The notes: generated by a model from the sequence alone, not told the origin. Counted from the stretch's first letter, positions 52,891-62,817 are shown. The stretch is 64,000 nucleotides of DNA from Succinatimonas sp. CAG:777 (GCA_000431835.1 HF987960.1:1-64000), one strand, 5' to 3'. Translations and numbers: made by a program.

Positions 52891-54624
52891 TTAGAAAGTT
52901 GATGAAACAATAATTAACATGATCTGTGGAGACAGAATACGTAGGAACATTACAAAAGGATAAACTGTAGCGTAACCAATTGATGAAGCTTCAGCATCTT
53001 TGTACATGTTGTTTGCGTATGCTAGTGCTGGAGGATCAGTGTAAGAACCAGCTAGAACACCAGACAATACTAGGTAATTTACCTTGAGTAACTTGTAGCC
53101 AACAAAACCTACAATCAGTAATGGAATAATTGAGATTAAGGTTGCCCAAGCCATCCAATGTAAACCTAAGCCTTGAGTTAATTCTTCCCAGAAACCGTTA
53201 GCACCTGCGTTAATACCAACAATAGTTAAGAACAGGGTAATACCGATTTCTTTAAATGCTGATAAAGCAGCAGTTGGAAGTCTCCAATGCATCTTGTTCC
53301 CTGTCCATGTATCACCGAATCTTGCAAGTAAAATTGCTGCAATCAGAGTACCACCGATAACACCCAACTTCATTGGAGAAGGAACACCAGGAATTGGAAT
53401 AGGAATAGAACCTAATAACATACCAACAAACAGACCAATGAAAATAGGCATCATTGGTACGTGATTCATGGTAGCAGATGAGTTACCAACAACTTTACCT
53501 GCCTTTTTAATGTTATCAACAGTACCTACAACGTTTAATTCATCACCTAAAGCTAACTTTAAGTCTGGGGTTGGCATAAACTGAACGCCAGAACGGAAAA
53601 CACGAGAAACTACTAAGTTATAGTGTCCTTCAAGATCTAAATCTGATAAGGTGCGTCCCATTACATTGTTATTGGTAATGATTAAGTGACGAACTGAAAT
53701 TGTAGAACCGTGTGTTGTTAAAACGTCTTTTGTTTCAGTACCTAAAGCAATTGATGCTTTTGATACAAACTTTGAACCACCAACTAAGTGTAAAAGATCG
53801 CCTTTTTGAAGAACTAAATCTTTTGAAGGAACTGACAACACACCATCTCTCTTAATACGAGAGCAGATAACTGTACCTTCTTTTACACATGGAATGTCGT
53901 TAATGGTCTTTCCAATGTACTCTGAGTTTTCAACCTGTACGTTTGATACGATTGGGGCATCACGACCTGCGTTCTTGCTATCATGATAAGCCTGACCTTC
54001 GCCGTCAACACTTACCTTAAATAAAGAACGAATTAAGATCATTGTAATCAGAATTGAGCAAACACCGAAAGGATAAGCAACAGCGTAAGCTTTTGGAACT
54101 TTAGTTACGTCTAAACCTAAGGCGATAGGGTCTTTACCTAAACCTTGCAATGCTGTACCAATATCAGTAACCATAAGGCTTGCAGCGCTTAATGCAGGAG
54201 TGTTTGTGATTGCTCCTGAGTACATACCAACCATTGCATCTGGTGTTACGATACCACAATAGAATAATGCTAAAGCAATACAGCAACCTAAAACAATAAT
54301 AGATACTGCTAAAGAAATAAGCTTCAAGCCATTACCACGTAAAGCCGCAAAGAAACTTGGACCTACCTGAATACCAATTGCGTAAACGAACAGCATTAAG
54401 CCGAACTCTTGTAAGAAGTGCAGAATGCTAGCTTCTGCAGTTACACCGCCTGGTACGTGTAACTCGAAACCAAAATAATGATTTGCAATGTGTCCGACTA
54501 AAATACCTGAGAACAGCACACCGCCAATTCCCAGACCGACACCTTTGTACTTTAATTGACCTAAAGCAATACCAAGTACAGCGCCGACTGATATATAAAT
54601 AACTAACAGGGCAAGAGATGACAT
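52891..54624 (-). CDS. YidE/AspT-family putative transporter
   Basis: 577 residues: about five N-terminal helices, two cytoplasmic TrkA-C/RCK domains (about residues 215-290 and 300-385, each ending in GDLLHLVGG- and GDELNVVGT-like segments), then about five more helices. This is the aspartate:alanine exchanger family fold, closest in layout to E. coli YidE. Conserved GAITNTPALSAA and SGVLAGSYTDPPALAYAN occur once in each half. Substrate unknown; dicarboxylate or amino-acid exchange is plausible. Its leader carries an attenuator-like hairpin. Confidence 0.9.
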   Translation of the reverse strand: MSSLALLVIYISVGAVLGIALGQLKYKGVGLGIGGVLFSGILVGHIANHYFGFELHVPGGVTAEASILHFLQEFGLMLFVYAIGIQVGPSFFAALRGNGLKLISLAVSIIVLGCCIALALFYCGIVTPDAMVGMYSGAITNTPALSAASLMVTDIGTALQGLGKDPIALGLDVTKVPKAYAVAYPFGVCSILITMILIRSLFKVSVDGEGQAYHDSKNAGRDAPIVSNVQVENSEYIGKTINDIPCVKEGTVICSRIKRDGVLSVPSKDLVLQKGDLLHLVGGSKFVSKASIALGTETKDVLTTHGSTISVRHLIITNNNVMGRTLSDLDLEGHYNLVVSRVFRSGVQFMPTPDLKLALGDELNVVGTVDNIKKAGKVVGNSSATMNHVPMMPIFIGLFVGMLLGSIPIPIPGVPSPMKLGVIGGTLIAAILLARFGDTWTGNKMHWRLPTAALSAFKEIGITLFLTIVGINAGANGFWEELTQGLGLHWMAWATLISIIPLLIVGFVGYKLLKVNYLVLSGVLAGSYTDPPALAYANNMYKDAEASSIGYATVYPFVMFLRILSPQIMLIIVSSTF

Positions 54625-54665
54625 TTAATAAATACCATTGGAATAAACAAGAAATAAAAAACAAA

Positions 54666-54683
54666 GCCTAACGACTGTTAGGC
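54666..54683 (-). promoter_or_regulatory. Attenuator-like hairpin in the YidE-type gene leader
   Basis: GCCTAAC-GACT-GTTAGGC, followed on the minus strand by TTTGTTTTTT, 42 bases before the transporter ATG. The upstream neighbour is divergent, so the hairpin is likely to be transcribed only from this gene's own promoter. Confidence 0.55.
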
Positions 54684-54850
54684 CTCATTTCTCTTAATTT
54701 TATCATAACTATGAAATTTATTCTTTATTATTGACCAGACAAAATAAGGAATATTGCACAGATTTGCGTAAAAAAAATTAAACAAACATTGTAGTTGCAT
54801 AAATAAGAAGACTGATTTTCACTCAAAATGATCATTTATTAACTAATATT

Positions 54851-54866
54851 TGTGTGCTATATCACA
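54851..54866. promoter_or_regulatory. CRP-like binding site between divergent genes
   Basis: TGTGT-GCTATA-TCACA matches the CRP consensus TGTGA-N6-TCACA with one mismatch and lies between the YidE-type gene and the small lipoprotein-like gene. The remaining 318 bases here hold a GGCAGTT/AACTGCC hairpin in the leader of the plus-strand gene. Confidence 0.45.
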
Positions 54867-54954
54867 AAAATAAGAGTATATTATTTAGCTACCTGGCAGT
54901 TCAGATATTTTAAACTGCCAACAAAAAATCTTAATTTTCGACGTGGAGAACAAT

Positions 54955-55194
54955 ATGAATATTAAATTATTGTCTGTTAGCGCTTTTTTATTTGTTTCTG
55001 TTCCATTTTCAGCATGTGCTGTAATGGAAGCTTCTTGGGACGATGAAGGTGTTGAGCTTGCTGAAAAGCCTGAGCACTGCCCTATGAATATTTATATTAA
55101 GAATGCCGATGGCAAGATCGAAGAGCATGAATGGTCACATGCAAGAGTACATAGCTCTGATAAAGAACAAAAACTAGAGTGTGTTTATAACTAA
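54955..55194 (+). CDS. Small secreted protein or lipoprotein
   Basis: 79 residues with a hydrophobic leader (MNIKLLSVSAFLFVSVPFSAC). The Cys after FSA could be a weak lipobox. The mature part is acidic and holds two further cysteines (EHCPMN and KLECVYN). GGAG precedes the ATG at 54955; an in-frame GTG at 54943 is also open. It lies 17 bases ahead of yjjP. Confidence 0.6.
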   Translation: MNIKLLSVSAFLFVSVPFSACAVMEASWDDEGVELAEKPEHCPMNIYIKNADGKIEEHEWSHARVHSSDKEQKLECVYN

Positions 55195-55211
55195 TTTGAG
55201 TTTTACCAAAA

Positions 55212-56000
55212 ATGCCTCATATAGATTTAGATACCAGTTCGGATCTTAATAAAAAAACAAAAATTCTGTGCACTTTTGGATGGCGTATGGCTCTAGCTGG
55301 TGCAGAAACACGCCTTATTATGCGTTGTTGTCATGATATGGCAAAAGCAATGCATGTCATCAATCCTGAATTCACCTTAACCCGTTCTTTCTTTTTAGTA
55401 AGATGCTGTGATGGTAATAGTCACTACGCTGAGAGAATTGCTAAGATTAAAAGTCTTGGCATTAACATGAACAGTGTTACAAGACTTAATTTCATCGCTA
55501 ATGATGTAATTAGTGGGGAAATTACAGATCTTGATCTTATCTACCACAAGATCAGAGCTGTAAGACCTGCTCACTATAACAAGAACATGTTAATCCCAAT
55601 TGAAGCTTTTGCAGCAGCTGCTTTCGCTTACTGTAATGGTGGTACTGCAACAGTATGCCTAGCTGCTTTAATTGGCGGTTTTATGTTGATGTTCTTTAAG
55701 TTTTGGCTGTTAAAGAAGGGCTTTTTCGAGACCTTTGTATTTATGGCTTGTGCATTCTTAGGTTGTGCCACAACCTATATTATGTGTACATATGTCCTAA
55801 ATGCGTCAGCCGAAGAAACTCGATTAGCAATCATGGCTACAACTTTACTTTTAGTTCCTGGCTTCCCTTACATGAATGGTTTCTTGGATATCTTCAAAGG
55901 ATACTTGGAAATTGGTGTGATGAGACTTGTTTATTCAATCATCCTGACAGCATGTGCAGCTTCTGGACTATTAGGTGCTTTATATCTAATGTGGATTTAG
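55212..56000 (+). CDS. yjjP: YjjP-type threonine/serine or succinate exporter subunit
   Basis: 262 residues: an N-terminal cytoplasmic domain (GWRMALAGAETRLIMRCCHDMAKAM) followed by five transmembrane helices from about residue 125. It is the larger subunit of the split ThrE family (DUF1212); the E. coli YjjPB pair has been reported to export succinate. In a probable succinate-forming organism that is attractive, but the substrate is inferred. The yjjB start lies just after the stop. Confidence 0.85.
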   Translation: MPHIDLDTSSDLNKKTKILCTFGWRMALAGAETRLIMRCCHDMAKAMHVINPEFTLTRSFFLVRCCDGNSHYAERIAKIKSLGINMNSVTRLNFIANDVISGEITDLDLIYHKIRAVRPAHYNKNMLIPIEAFAAAAFAYCNGGTATVCLAALIGGFMLMFFKFWLLKKGFFETFVFMACAFLGCATTYIMCTYVLNASAEETRLAIMATTLLLVPGFPYMNGFLDIFKGYLEIGVMRLVYSIILTACAASGLLGALYLMWI

Positions 56001-56015
56001 TTGGAGTTTGTTTCA

Positions 56016-56513
56016 ATGTTAGATTTAAATTTTACAACTGAATTCTTAATAAGATGGGCTATGGAAACTGGCTGTGCATCATTTATTGCTGTAGCCTTCG
56101 CAATGCTGTTCCAAGTTCCTGTTAAGTATTTAGGTTTTGTGGCTTTAGGTGGAGCTGTGACCCGTTGCTTAAGAACATTTTTATTCTTAGGTTGTGGTCT
56201 TGAAGTTGTTGTATCAACTTTCATTGCCTGTTCTGTTACATCTCTGCTGTTTATTTATATCGCTCCAAAACTTAAAGTAACAAGAGTTATCTTCACAGTA
56301 GCTTCAATTATTTCTCTTATCCCTGGTATGGATGCTTATCAGTGTCTGATTGCTATGGCAAGAATTATTGAAGATGCACAGACAGAACTTGTGCAAGAAG
56401 CTTACCTTATCATGCATCATGGTATGAGATGTTTTGGTATTATGCTTGCAATTAGTTTAGGTATTGCAGTTCCTCCTCTATTCTTTTACAGATATAGATT
56501 TGGTAAATCTTAA
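56016..56513 (+). CDS. yjjB: YjjB-type exporter subunit
   Basis: 165 residues with four to five transmembrane helices (DUF3815/ThrE second half): FIAVAFAMLFQVPVKYLGFVALGGAVTR and IISLIPGMDAYQCLI are typical. The ATG at 56016 has GGAG in front; a TTG start directly at the yjjP stop is also open. It needs YjjP for function. Confidence 0.85.
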   Translation: MLDLNFTTEFLIRWAMETGCASFIAVAFAMLFQVPVKYLGFVALGGAVTRCLRTFLFLGCGLEVVVSTFIACSVTSLLFIYIAPKLKVTRVIFTVASIISLIPGMDAYQCLIAMARIIEDAQTELVQEAYLIMHHGMRCFGIMLAISLGIAVPPLFFYRYRFGKS

Positions 56514-56518
56514 ACAAA

Positions 56519-56541
56519 AAGTGGTGCTGTCGGCACCACTT
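56519..56541. terminator. Bidirectional terminator after yjjB
   Basis: 9-bp stem AAGTGGTGC/GCACCACTT with a 5-base loop. TTTTTG on the minus strand makes it a good terminator for the large convergent gene, and it may also stop yjjPB. Confidence 0.75.
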
Positions 56542-56578
56542 AGAAAAAACTATTCCTTTTTTCTTTTCTACAATGCTT

Positions 56579-59500
56579 TTACAGCTTGTCTAATATATCT
56601 GTTGTAATGTATACACAATTTTCTTCAGGAGCTACATCAAATAAAGGATCGTCGAAGTTCTCATAAGCCCAGTCGTTGATTTCCTCAATGGCAGCATCTC
56701 TTGACATAAATTTTAGGCTCGTGCAAATTCCTGTAAATTCGTTAAGATCGATAACTTCACAGTTTTGAGCCTTTATAGCATCAACTAGTTTTTTACAATT
56801 CTCTGATGGATAAGTATATTTATCTTCATTATTGCTTGCATCAGCAGATAAATTTTGAGTAGCATTGATTTCGTTCTTTTCAGTGCTGTTCGCATTAGCA
56901 ACATTCTCAGTTACTGAGCCAGTATCAGCTTTATCATCTAATGATGTGTTAACAACATCCTCGTCTACACCATTATAATCATTTCTAATTTTGCTGATTA
57001 CATCTTGAATTTGGGAGCTTTCTTTTAATTTTGATTCAATAAGAGAAGTATCGAGCTTTTTTAAATTAAAGCTTGTTGTCTTAAAGAAACTATGATCTGA
57101 GGTCTTAACAAGTGAAGATTTTTCAAAACTTGAAGATAAGTTCTCTTCTTGTTTAGATAAAGACTGTTTCGTCTTACTTTGAACTGTATCCTCTTTACTA
57201 TTATCGATTACTGAGGCAGGTCTTGAAGATAGATAACTAAACACTTCATTAAATTTGTTTTCTAGATAATTTTTAAGAGGAGATGTGCTTACTTCTTCTG
57301 TAGCTAATTTCTTTAAATAATTTAAGCTTAATCTAAAGTTTTTATTATTCTTTTGTTCAGCATATAAGGTTCTATAGAACTTTTCATCAAAAGGTTTACA
57401 TCCTTTCATGAGATCTCTTAAGGTATTAAAGAAGTTTATTGCAAATACATTTTGGTCTGCTGTAAGTTCCATATATCTTGAGAGTTTTACCTCAGCGACA
57501 CTTACAGGAACAATAAAGGAGAAAATAATAAAAGCCATTTGAGCTGCACATAGCTTGTTTAAAAAATCATGGTCAACTGAATTTTCGCCTAAGTGAGTAG
57601 AAATGATCTTATGGTACTTTAACTTATTTCTTGCAACCTTTGGTAGAGCACGATCAATAGGCACAACCATAAGCCCTAAAGTAGGTAAACATTCTTCAAT
57701 AGTTTCATTTGCAGTATATGAGTAGTCAATTTTGAAAATATCACAAAGTTGATCATATTTAGTGAAAGTAAAATCTTTTAATTGTCTCTTGATAATCTGT
57801 TCGTCAAGTTTTGTCAGTTTTCCTGAAACTAAATTTGCTAGTATTGTTTGATTACCACTTTCAAGATTACCTAAAAACTTAATTACATTGATTTTAGAAC
57901 AGATAAGATCTCTTAATTCAGAATGAGATGAAAGATCTGCGATAACTTCTTTGTTTAGTAACCTTGCTGCAGCTTCATTACTGAACAAAGGCATAAATAA
58001 ATTAGAAAAAATAGGATGACCTAACAGAACCCACAAAGGTTTGCAGATATTACTTGAAAAACCGTGTGCAGGGCTGTCGAATAACATCATATTGTTGAGT
58101 TTTTGACTCTCATTTTTTTTGAAAGGCTTTTTACCAATGTAAATATAGCTATCTATGCTATTACTATCGAACTCTTTATGAATTAGCTTATGAATATATA
58201 AAGATAAATGTTTGGTCTTAGGCTTTATTCCCTTAAACAAAGATGAAATCTTTTGATCCTCATTTAGCTCCTTAAAAACTAGGTTGTAAAAAATAACAGG
58301 AGCTTTTTCATAAAGTTCTGAGATTGAAAGTTTGTCGTTATTTGTTAATAAAACATTAGCTGCTAAATAATTTATTGGAGGAAATTCAAAAAGAGCCTTT
58401 GAGGTAAGCTCATCAATTGTAATTTGATTTTTACAGCATTCAAATAGGGCAAAATAAAGTCCTCTTACAAAGAGAAGTTCTCTCTTTTCTGATTTTTTAT
58501 ATTCTTCTTCTAATTCAGCTAGAGCTTTAGCATTTTCTTTTTCGTCAAATGATATAAAAATATTATTGAGGATCAGTCTTAAAAAGAAAGTATAAAAGAG
58601 AATAGCATCATTGGTTTTAGCTGATGTAACTGTTACTAAATCGAGATTTCCTCTTTCTCCAATTGGTAACAGTGTTGAATTATTAAGATAGGCTACAAAG
58701 GCATTGTCCAGCATTCCTGCTTTTAAGCCATGATCTTTGTCATTTCTGTAAACCATGCATGGGTATGTTAAACACAGCTCTTTATTGTCCGTAATATAAA
58801 GGCAAGGCATAACTCTTGAAGTAGTCTTTTCTTTTATATCATCAAAATAATGAAGAGAAATGTCATCCTTGCTAGGAATTAGCTTTGTGATATTAGGAGT
58901 TACATACTTTCCAATAGCTGAATATATTTTCAGTACTAGTTTATTCTCTTTAATAGGAGAATTATCTGCTATTTTTGAGACAATATCTTCAGATGAAGCT
59001 GTTTCTTTTTTTCCATTTACAAAAGTGAACAGATAGTTATAAGAAGACTGCCTTACACTTGAAAATCTGTTTTCAAGTGTAAAAGCTTCAATATCAGCCT
59101 TAGCTAGTATGTGAGCGTTATTGTCAATTCTGGCTGGTTGGGTATGAGCAATTTTCTTTAACTCATCCTCTAAATCAGATAAATAAGGATAATCTTTATT
59201 TAAAGGTTCCCTGTATGAGGTTGATGCAGAAATAACTGCTAAATACCTGCTTACTCTTTTTTGCTGTTCGTCATTTAAAGGTTTAAAGCAGTATTGACTG
59301 TTCTTATAGTTACAATGCCTGTTTCTATATTCACTAGCGTAGGTATAACAAGCTCTTAAGTAGCCTAAACCTTCCTTTGGCAATTCAAGCTCACTTAAAA
59401 CATTGTTCATCGCAAGTCTTTGGTGCGGATCTAGTTTTGAAGAACTAACCACAAATAAACCTTCAAAAACTCTTAACATGACATTGTAGTTAGATAATTT

Positions 59501-59899
59501 GTTGTTCATTCTGCTGATATGAACAGCATCACTTTGTGTAGGAGTTCTTTTTTCTTTGATAAGAGCCCTTACAGCCGCACAATCTTCATCATTATTAAGA
59601 TTTGGTTTAGGAGTGATAAAAATTTTGTCATAAAAAGACAAATCAACAGGAATTGAACAAGGAACCAGTTTTAAGCCTAACATCTCTAAATAAGTATTGA
59701 TGCAGACATAGTTCTTTTGACAGTTGTCTTCAAAACTTTTTTCTGTATAATCTAGTTCAAGCTTTTGACAAAGCTCCTGCATAGATATACAGATAAATCG
59801 GTGAGAGGACACTTCCTTATATAGTTCTCGTATGACCTCAACTAGTGAAGAGGGAAGATCTTTAATTCTTTTTATATAAAAGCTAGCATCTTTGATCAT
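56579..59899 (-). CDS. Large protein with TerB-C-like C-terminus, unknown function
   Basis: 1,106 residues, no signal peptide or certain membrane helix. Most of the chain is helical and unrecognised. Residues about 930-1040 are a Ser/Asn/Asp-rich linker. The last 40 residues (DAAIEEINDWAYENFDDP, then VYITTDILDKL) resemble the TerB-C domain that closes many long TerB-N/TerB-C proteins linked to stress and defence loci. The ATG at 59899 has AAGGA 7 bases upstream; a longer frame adds 23 residues. It lies 79 bases after the GH84 gene on the same strand, probably one transcript. Confidence 0.55.
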   Translation of the reverse strand: MIKDASFYIKRIKDLPSSLVEVIRELYKEVSSHRFICISMQELCQKLELDYTEKSFEDNCQKNYVCINTYLEMLGLKLVPCSIPVDLSFYDKIFITPKPNLNNDEDCAAVRALIKEKRTPTQSDAVHISRMNNKLSNYNVMLRVFEGLFVVSSSKLDPHQRLAMNNVLSELELPKEGLGYLRACYTYASEYRNRHCNYKNSQYCFKPLNDEQQKRVSRYLAVISASTSYREPLNKDYPYLSDLEDELKKIAHTQPARIDNNAHILAKADIEAFTLENRFSSVRQSSYNYLFTFVNGKKETASSEDIVSKIADNSPIKENKLVLKIYSAIGKYVTPNITKLIPSKDDISLHYFDDIKEKTTSRVMPCLYITDNKELCLTYPCMVYRNDKDHGLKAGMLDNAFVAYLNNSTLLPIGERGNLDLVTVTSAKTNDAILFYTFFLRLILNNIFISFDEKENAKALAELEEEYKKSEKRELLFVRGLYFALFECCKNQITIDELTSKALFEFPPINYLAANVLLTNNDKLSISELYEKAPVIFYNLVFKELNEDQKISSLFKGIKPKTKHLSLYIHKLIHKEFDSNSIDSYIYIGKKPFKKNESQKLNNMMLFDSPAHGFSSNICKPLWVLLGHPIFSNLFMPLFSNEAAARLLNKEVIADLSSHSELRDLICSKINVIKFLGNLESGNQTILANLVSGKLTKLDEQIIKRQLKDFTFTKYDQLCDIFKIDYSYTANETIEECLPTLGLMVVPIDRALPKVARNKLKYHKIISTHLGENSVDHDFLNKLCAAQMAFIIFSFIVPVSVAEVKLSRYMELTADQNVFAINFFNTLRDLMKGCKPFDEKFYRTLYAEQKNNKNFRLSLNYLKKLATEEVSTSPLKNYLENKFNEVFSYLSSRPASVIDNSKEDTVQSKTKQSLSKQEENLSSSFEKSSLVKTSDHSFFKTTSFNLKKLDTSLIESKLKESSQIQDVISKIRNDYNGVDEDVVNTSLDDKADTGSVTENVANANSTEKNEINATQNLSADASNNEDKYTYPSENCKKLVDAIKAQNCEVIDLNEFTGICTSLKFMSRDAAIEEINDWAYENFDDPLFDVAPEENCVYITTDILDKL

Positions 59900-59978
59900 A
59901 CTCAGTCCTTCATGAAATATATTGATTTTAACTCCAAAAAGAGTAGAAAAATCAATACAAGAGTACAATTTTCAGAAA

Positions 59979-61055
59979 TTATGAAGTGAGACACGCAGGA
60001 TCGAACTTATAGACTCCTGATAGAAAGTCTAAAATTTCATGTTTTGCTTTGGTGTTAATGTTTGAAAGTAGAGTTTTCAACTCTTCTTTCATCTTATCCG
60101 TGAATGCATCAATGCCTTCATCATTTAGGACATCAAGATATTTTAAGAGCAGATCTGCTTTGTTATTGAACATAGAGTTTAATAAGCTATGTCTTAGCTG
60201 TTGTTTTTTCTCGTTACTTTCGTTTTTATAGCACAAAGGAAGAGTCGCAATAGCAACTTTGGTAAGCTCTGCTTCTAACATGGGGTTTACAGCATGTGAA
60301 AAGGCTACACCATCAAGCGCTATTCTGTTTTTAAATTCTTTTGTGTAAATATGCTTGCAGATAAATTTGCCGTCGTTTACTGGATAGTTATCCCAAATTG
60401 TTACCTTTCTGCCTAAAAGAGAATTGATACTATTGATATCTTTATCAGTGATCTCTTTTGATAAAACCTTATTACCTGTCCAAAATATTTCTACATCTTT
60501 GTTAAGATTTTTTGTAATTTCTTGAAAGTATGACGAAGGTCTTTTACCAAAGCATTTATCTAGGATGGGATCAAAGCTGTAGTAAGTAGGACAAAAAGCA
60601 AGTCTTACGTTTGTACTAGGAAAATTTGATGCAAGATATGAAGCTATTTTATTCATGATTTCTTTTTGATGAATTCCTTCATCGTCTGTATAAAGCTTAA
60701 TATCATCAAAAAGAATAGCGATTACTTTTGTTTTTAGCTCTTTTACAAAAAAATCAACTTTATTCAAAAGAATAGGTAAGTATTTTTTCAGATCAGATGT
60801 AATGGCTAAAGGTGATATTCCAATACCAAACTCAATTGAGTTATTTTTACAGTACAAAGACAATCTTTTTAAGAAATCAATTTTTTCTTTTGAAAATTTA
60901 TCGTCCCATTTAAGTCTTAGAGAACAGTCATTTTTAGGAGCATAAATGTAATAACTGTATCCTATGTCACTAATGAAGGAAATAAGTGATTGGCGTTCAG
61001 CTTCAGTATAGATCCTGCCGTAGTACCCTTCAATTATGCCAAGTGATGTTATCAT
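59979..61055 (-). CDS. GH84-type beta-N-acetylglucosaminidase domain protein
   Basis: 358 residues, no signal peptide, so intracellular. GH84 (O-GlcNAcase/hyaluronidase) barrel: GIIEGYYGRIYTEAER at the N-terminus, YIYAPKNDCSLRLKW, the catalytic Asp pair in ILFDDIKL (Asp117-Asp118), FWTGNKVLS and IWDNYPVND. All active-site blocks are present, so removal of N-acetylglucosamine from a sugar or protein is plausible. The substrate is unknown. First gene of a pair with the TerB-C-like giant. Confidence 0.85.
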   Translation of the reverse strand: MITSLGIIEGYYGRIYTEAERQSLISFISDIGYSYYIYAPKNDCSLRLKWDDKFSKEKIDFLKRLSLYCKNNSIEFGIGISPLAITSDLKKYLPILLNKVDFFVKELKTKVIAILFDDIKLYTDDEGIHQKEIMNKIASYLASNFPSTNVRLAFCPTYYSFDPILDKCFGKRPSSYFQEITKNLNKDVEIFWTGNKVLSKEITDKDINSINSLLGRKVTIWDNYPVNDGKFICKHIYTKEFKNRIALDGVAFSHAVNPMLEAELTKVAIATLPLCYKNESNEKKQQLRHSLLNSMFNNKADLLLKYLDVLNDEGIDAFTDKMKEELKTLLSNINTKAKHEILDFLSGVYKFDPACLTS

Positions 61056-61459
61056 TTTTGAACTCTCAAAATTATTGTTAATATTCCATAATGTAGAATA
61101 AATTTAGATTATCATCTAATCGCGTTGTTAAGGTTGAAACCTAAAAAAAGCATACAACCAATTTTGCTTGTAAACAACCAATGGTAATAAACATAAGGCA
61201 GATAACAATGCAATTAGAGTTCATTCAAAGATAGAATGACAAATAAGCAGATGAAAAAAACAAAAGAGTTACAAAACAATTTAAAACAAAGCTGACAGAA
61301 CATACAAATTCAAAGAATGCGAAAAATTTGTACATTGATTAGATGCTGTTAGGCTTGTATAATATCCCAGTTTATATTTAAAGACGTACAGCACAGTTTA
61401 TTACTCCGCTGCGTCAATGATGTTTGTTAATTACTGCAACCTAGACATAGAGGTAAACG
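61056..61459. other. Intergenic region between GH84 gene and tig
   Basis: 404 bases, AT-rich, divergent flanking genes. Apart from the tig promoter I see no hairpin of note and no coding frame. Confidence 0.5.
61335..61363 (+). promoter_or_regulatory. Predicted sigma-70 promoter of tig-clpP-clpX
   Basis: TTGATT (61335-61340), 17-base spacer, perfect TATAAT (61358-61363), about 97 bases ahead of tig. Confidence 0.7.
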
Positions 61460-62779
61460 ATGCAGGTTTCAACCGAGAAAAAAGAGGGCGTTCAGCACCT
61501 TCTAACCGTTACTGTGCCAGCAGAAGATGTTAAAAAGGCATATGACGCTAGTTTCCGCAAGTACGCTAAAAATGCAAGAATCGATGGTTTCCGTAAGGGC
61601 CACATTCCAACTAAAGTTTTAGAGCAGCAGTTTGGCGGTCAGATTTATTCAGATGCTTATGATTCATTAGTAAACGAGACTTTAGGTCAGGCTATTAAAG
61701 AGTCAAAGCTAGAAGTTGTTGGCTATCCTAAGATTGAAGTTAAGAAAGCTACTTTCAAGAACGACGAAGAGTTCGTTTATGAGGCAACTGTAGAAGTTAA
61801 CACAGAGTTAGAGTTAAAGCCATTTGAAGACTTAAAGTTAAAGAGCATTAAGGCATCTGTAACAGACGCTGACGTAGACAATATGATTGAGACTTTACGT
61901 AAGCAGCAAGGTAAGTGGCAGGTAAAGGATGGTGCAGTAGTTTCTAAGGGCACTCGTGCATCAATCGACTTTACAGGTCGTACCGATGGTGTTGAGTTCG
62001 AGGGCGGTAAGGCTTCAAACTTCTCATTAACTGTTGGTGAGACTCAGATGATTCCTGGTTTTACAGAGCAGATCGAAGGTCACAAGGCAGGCGACAAGTT
62101 CACCATTCAAGTTAAGTTCCCAGAGGACTACCACGCAGAGAATTTAAAGGGTAAGGATGCAGAGTTTGACATTGTTGTTAACTCAGTTTCAGAGTTATCT
62201 TTGCCAGAAGTTAACGAAGACTTCGTTAAAGTATTCGGCGTAAAAGATGGCTCTTTAGATACATTCAAGAAAGAATTACGCAAGAATATGGAGCGTGAGT
62301 TAAATCGTGCTAAGTACACAATTACTCGTGGTAAGTTATTCGATGCTTTAGTAGCTCAGTATGGCGAGTTCGCTGTACCTGAGGCTTATGTTGAGTCTGA
62401 GAAAGAGCGTTTAGCAAAAAACTTCGAGCAGCAGATGCGTGCTTATGGCATGAAGAAGTTACCAGATTCATTGAAGAAAGATGATATGTTCAATGATGAG
62501 GCTGTTAAGAGTGCTCGCTTAGGTGCTATCGTTCGTAAGATTGTTGAGAGCTTAGGCTTAACAAAACCTTCTGATGAGTTCATTGAGGCTCAGTTAGAGC
62601 AGATCGCTGGTGCTTACGAAGATCCTGCTGAATTAAAAGAGCAGATCCGTAAGGACAAGACTCAGTTCGATGCTGTTCAGAACGCAGCTTTAGAGTCAGA
62701 AGTTGTTGCTAAGGTAATGGAAAAAGCTGCTGATGGCGAAGAAGAAATGACCTTCGATCAGTTAGTTAACCATCGCTAA
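61460..62779 (+). CDS. tig: Trigger factor
   Basis: Ribosome-bound chaperone with peptidyl-prolyl isomerase activity. 439 residues: N-terminal ribosome-binding domain with FRKGHIPTKVLEQQFG (the signature GFRxGKxP-type loop reads GFRKGHIP), FKBP-type PPIase (FTGRTDGVEFEGGKASNFSL), and a C-terminal helical cradle. Codon use is biased, as expected for a highly expressed gene. It is followed by clpP after 38 bases. Confidence 0.97.
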   Translation: MQVSTEKKEGVQHLLTVTVPAEDVKKAYDASFRKYAKNARIDGFRKGHIPTKVLEQQFGGQIYSDAYDSLVNETLGQAIKESKLEVVGYPKIEVKKATFKNDEEFVYEATVEVNTELELKPFEDLKLKSIKASVTDADVDNMIETLRKQQGKWQVKDGAVVSKGTRASIDFTGRTDGVEFEGGKASNFSLTVGETQMIPGFTEQIEGHKAGDKFTIQVKFPEDYHAENLKGKDAEFDIVVNSVSELSLPEVNEDFVKVFGVKDGSLDTFKKELRKNMERELNRAKYTITRGKLFDALVAQYGEFAVPEAYVESEKERLAKNFEQQMRAYGMKKLPDSLKKDDMFNDEAVKSARLGAIVRKIVESLGLTKPSDEFIEAQLEQIAGAYEDPAELKEQIRKDKTQFDAVQNAALESEVVAKVMEKAADGEEEMTFDQLVNHR

Positions 62780-62817
62780 TAACACACTTAAATATTAATT
62801 AAGGAGCTATGCTACAT

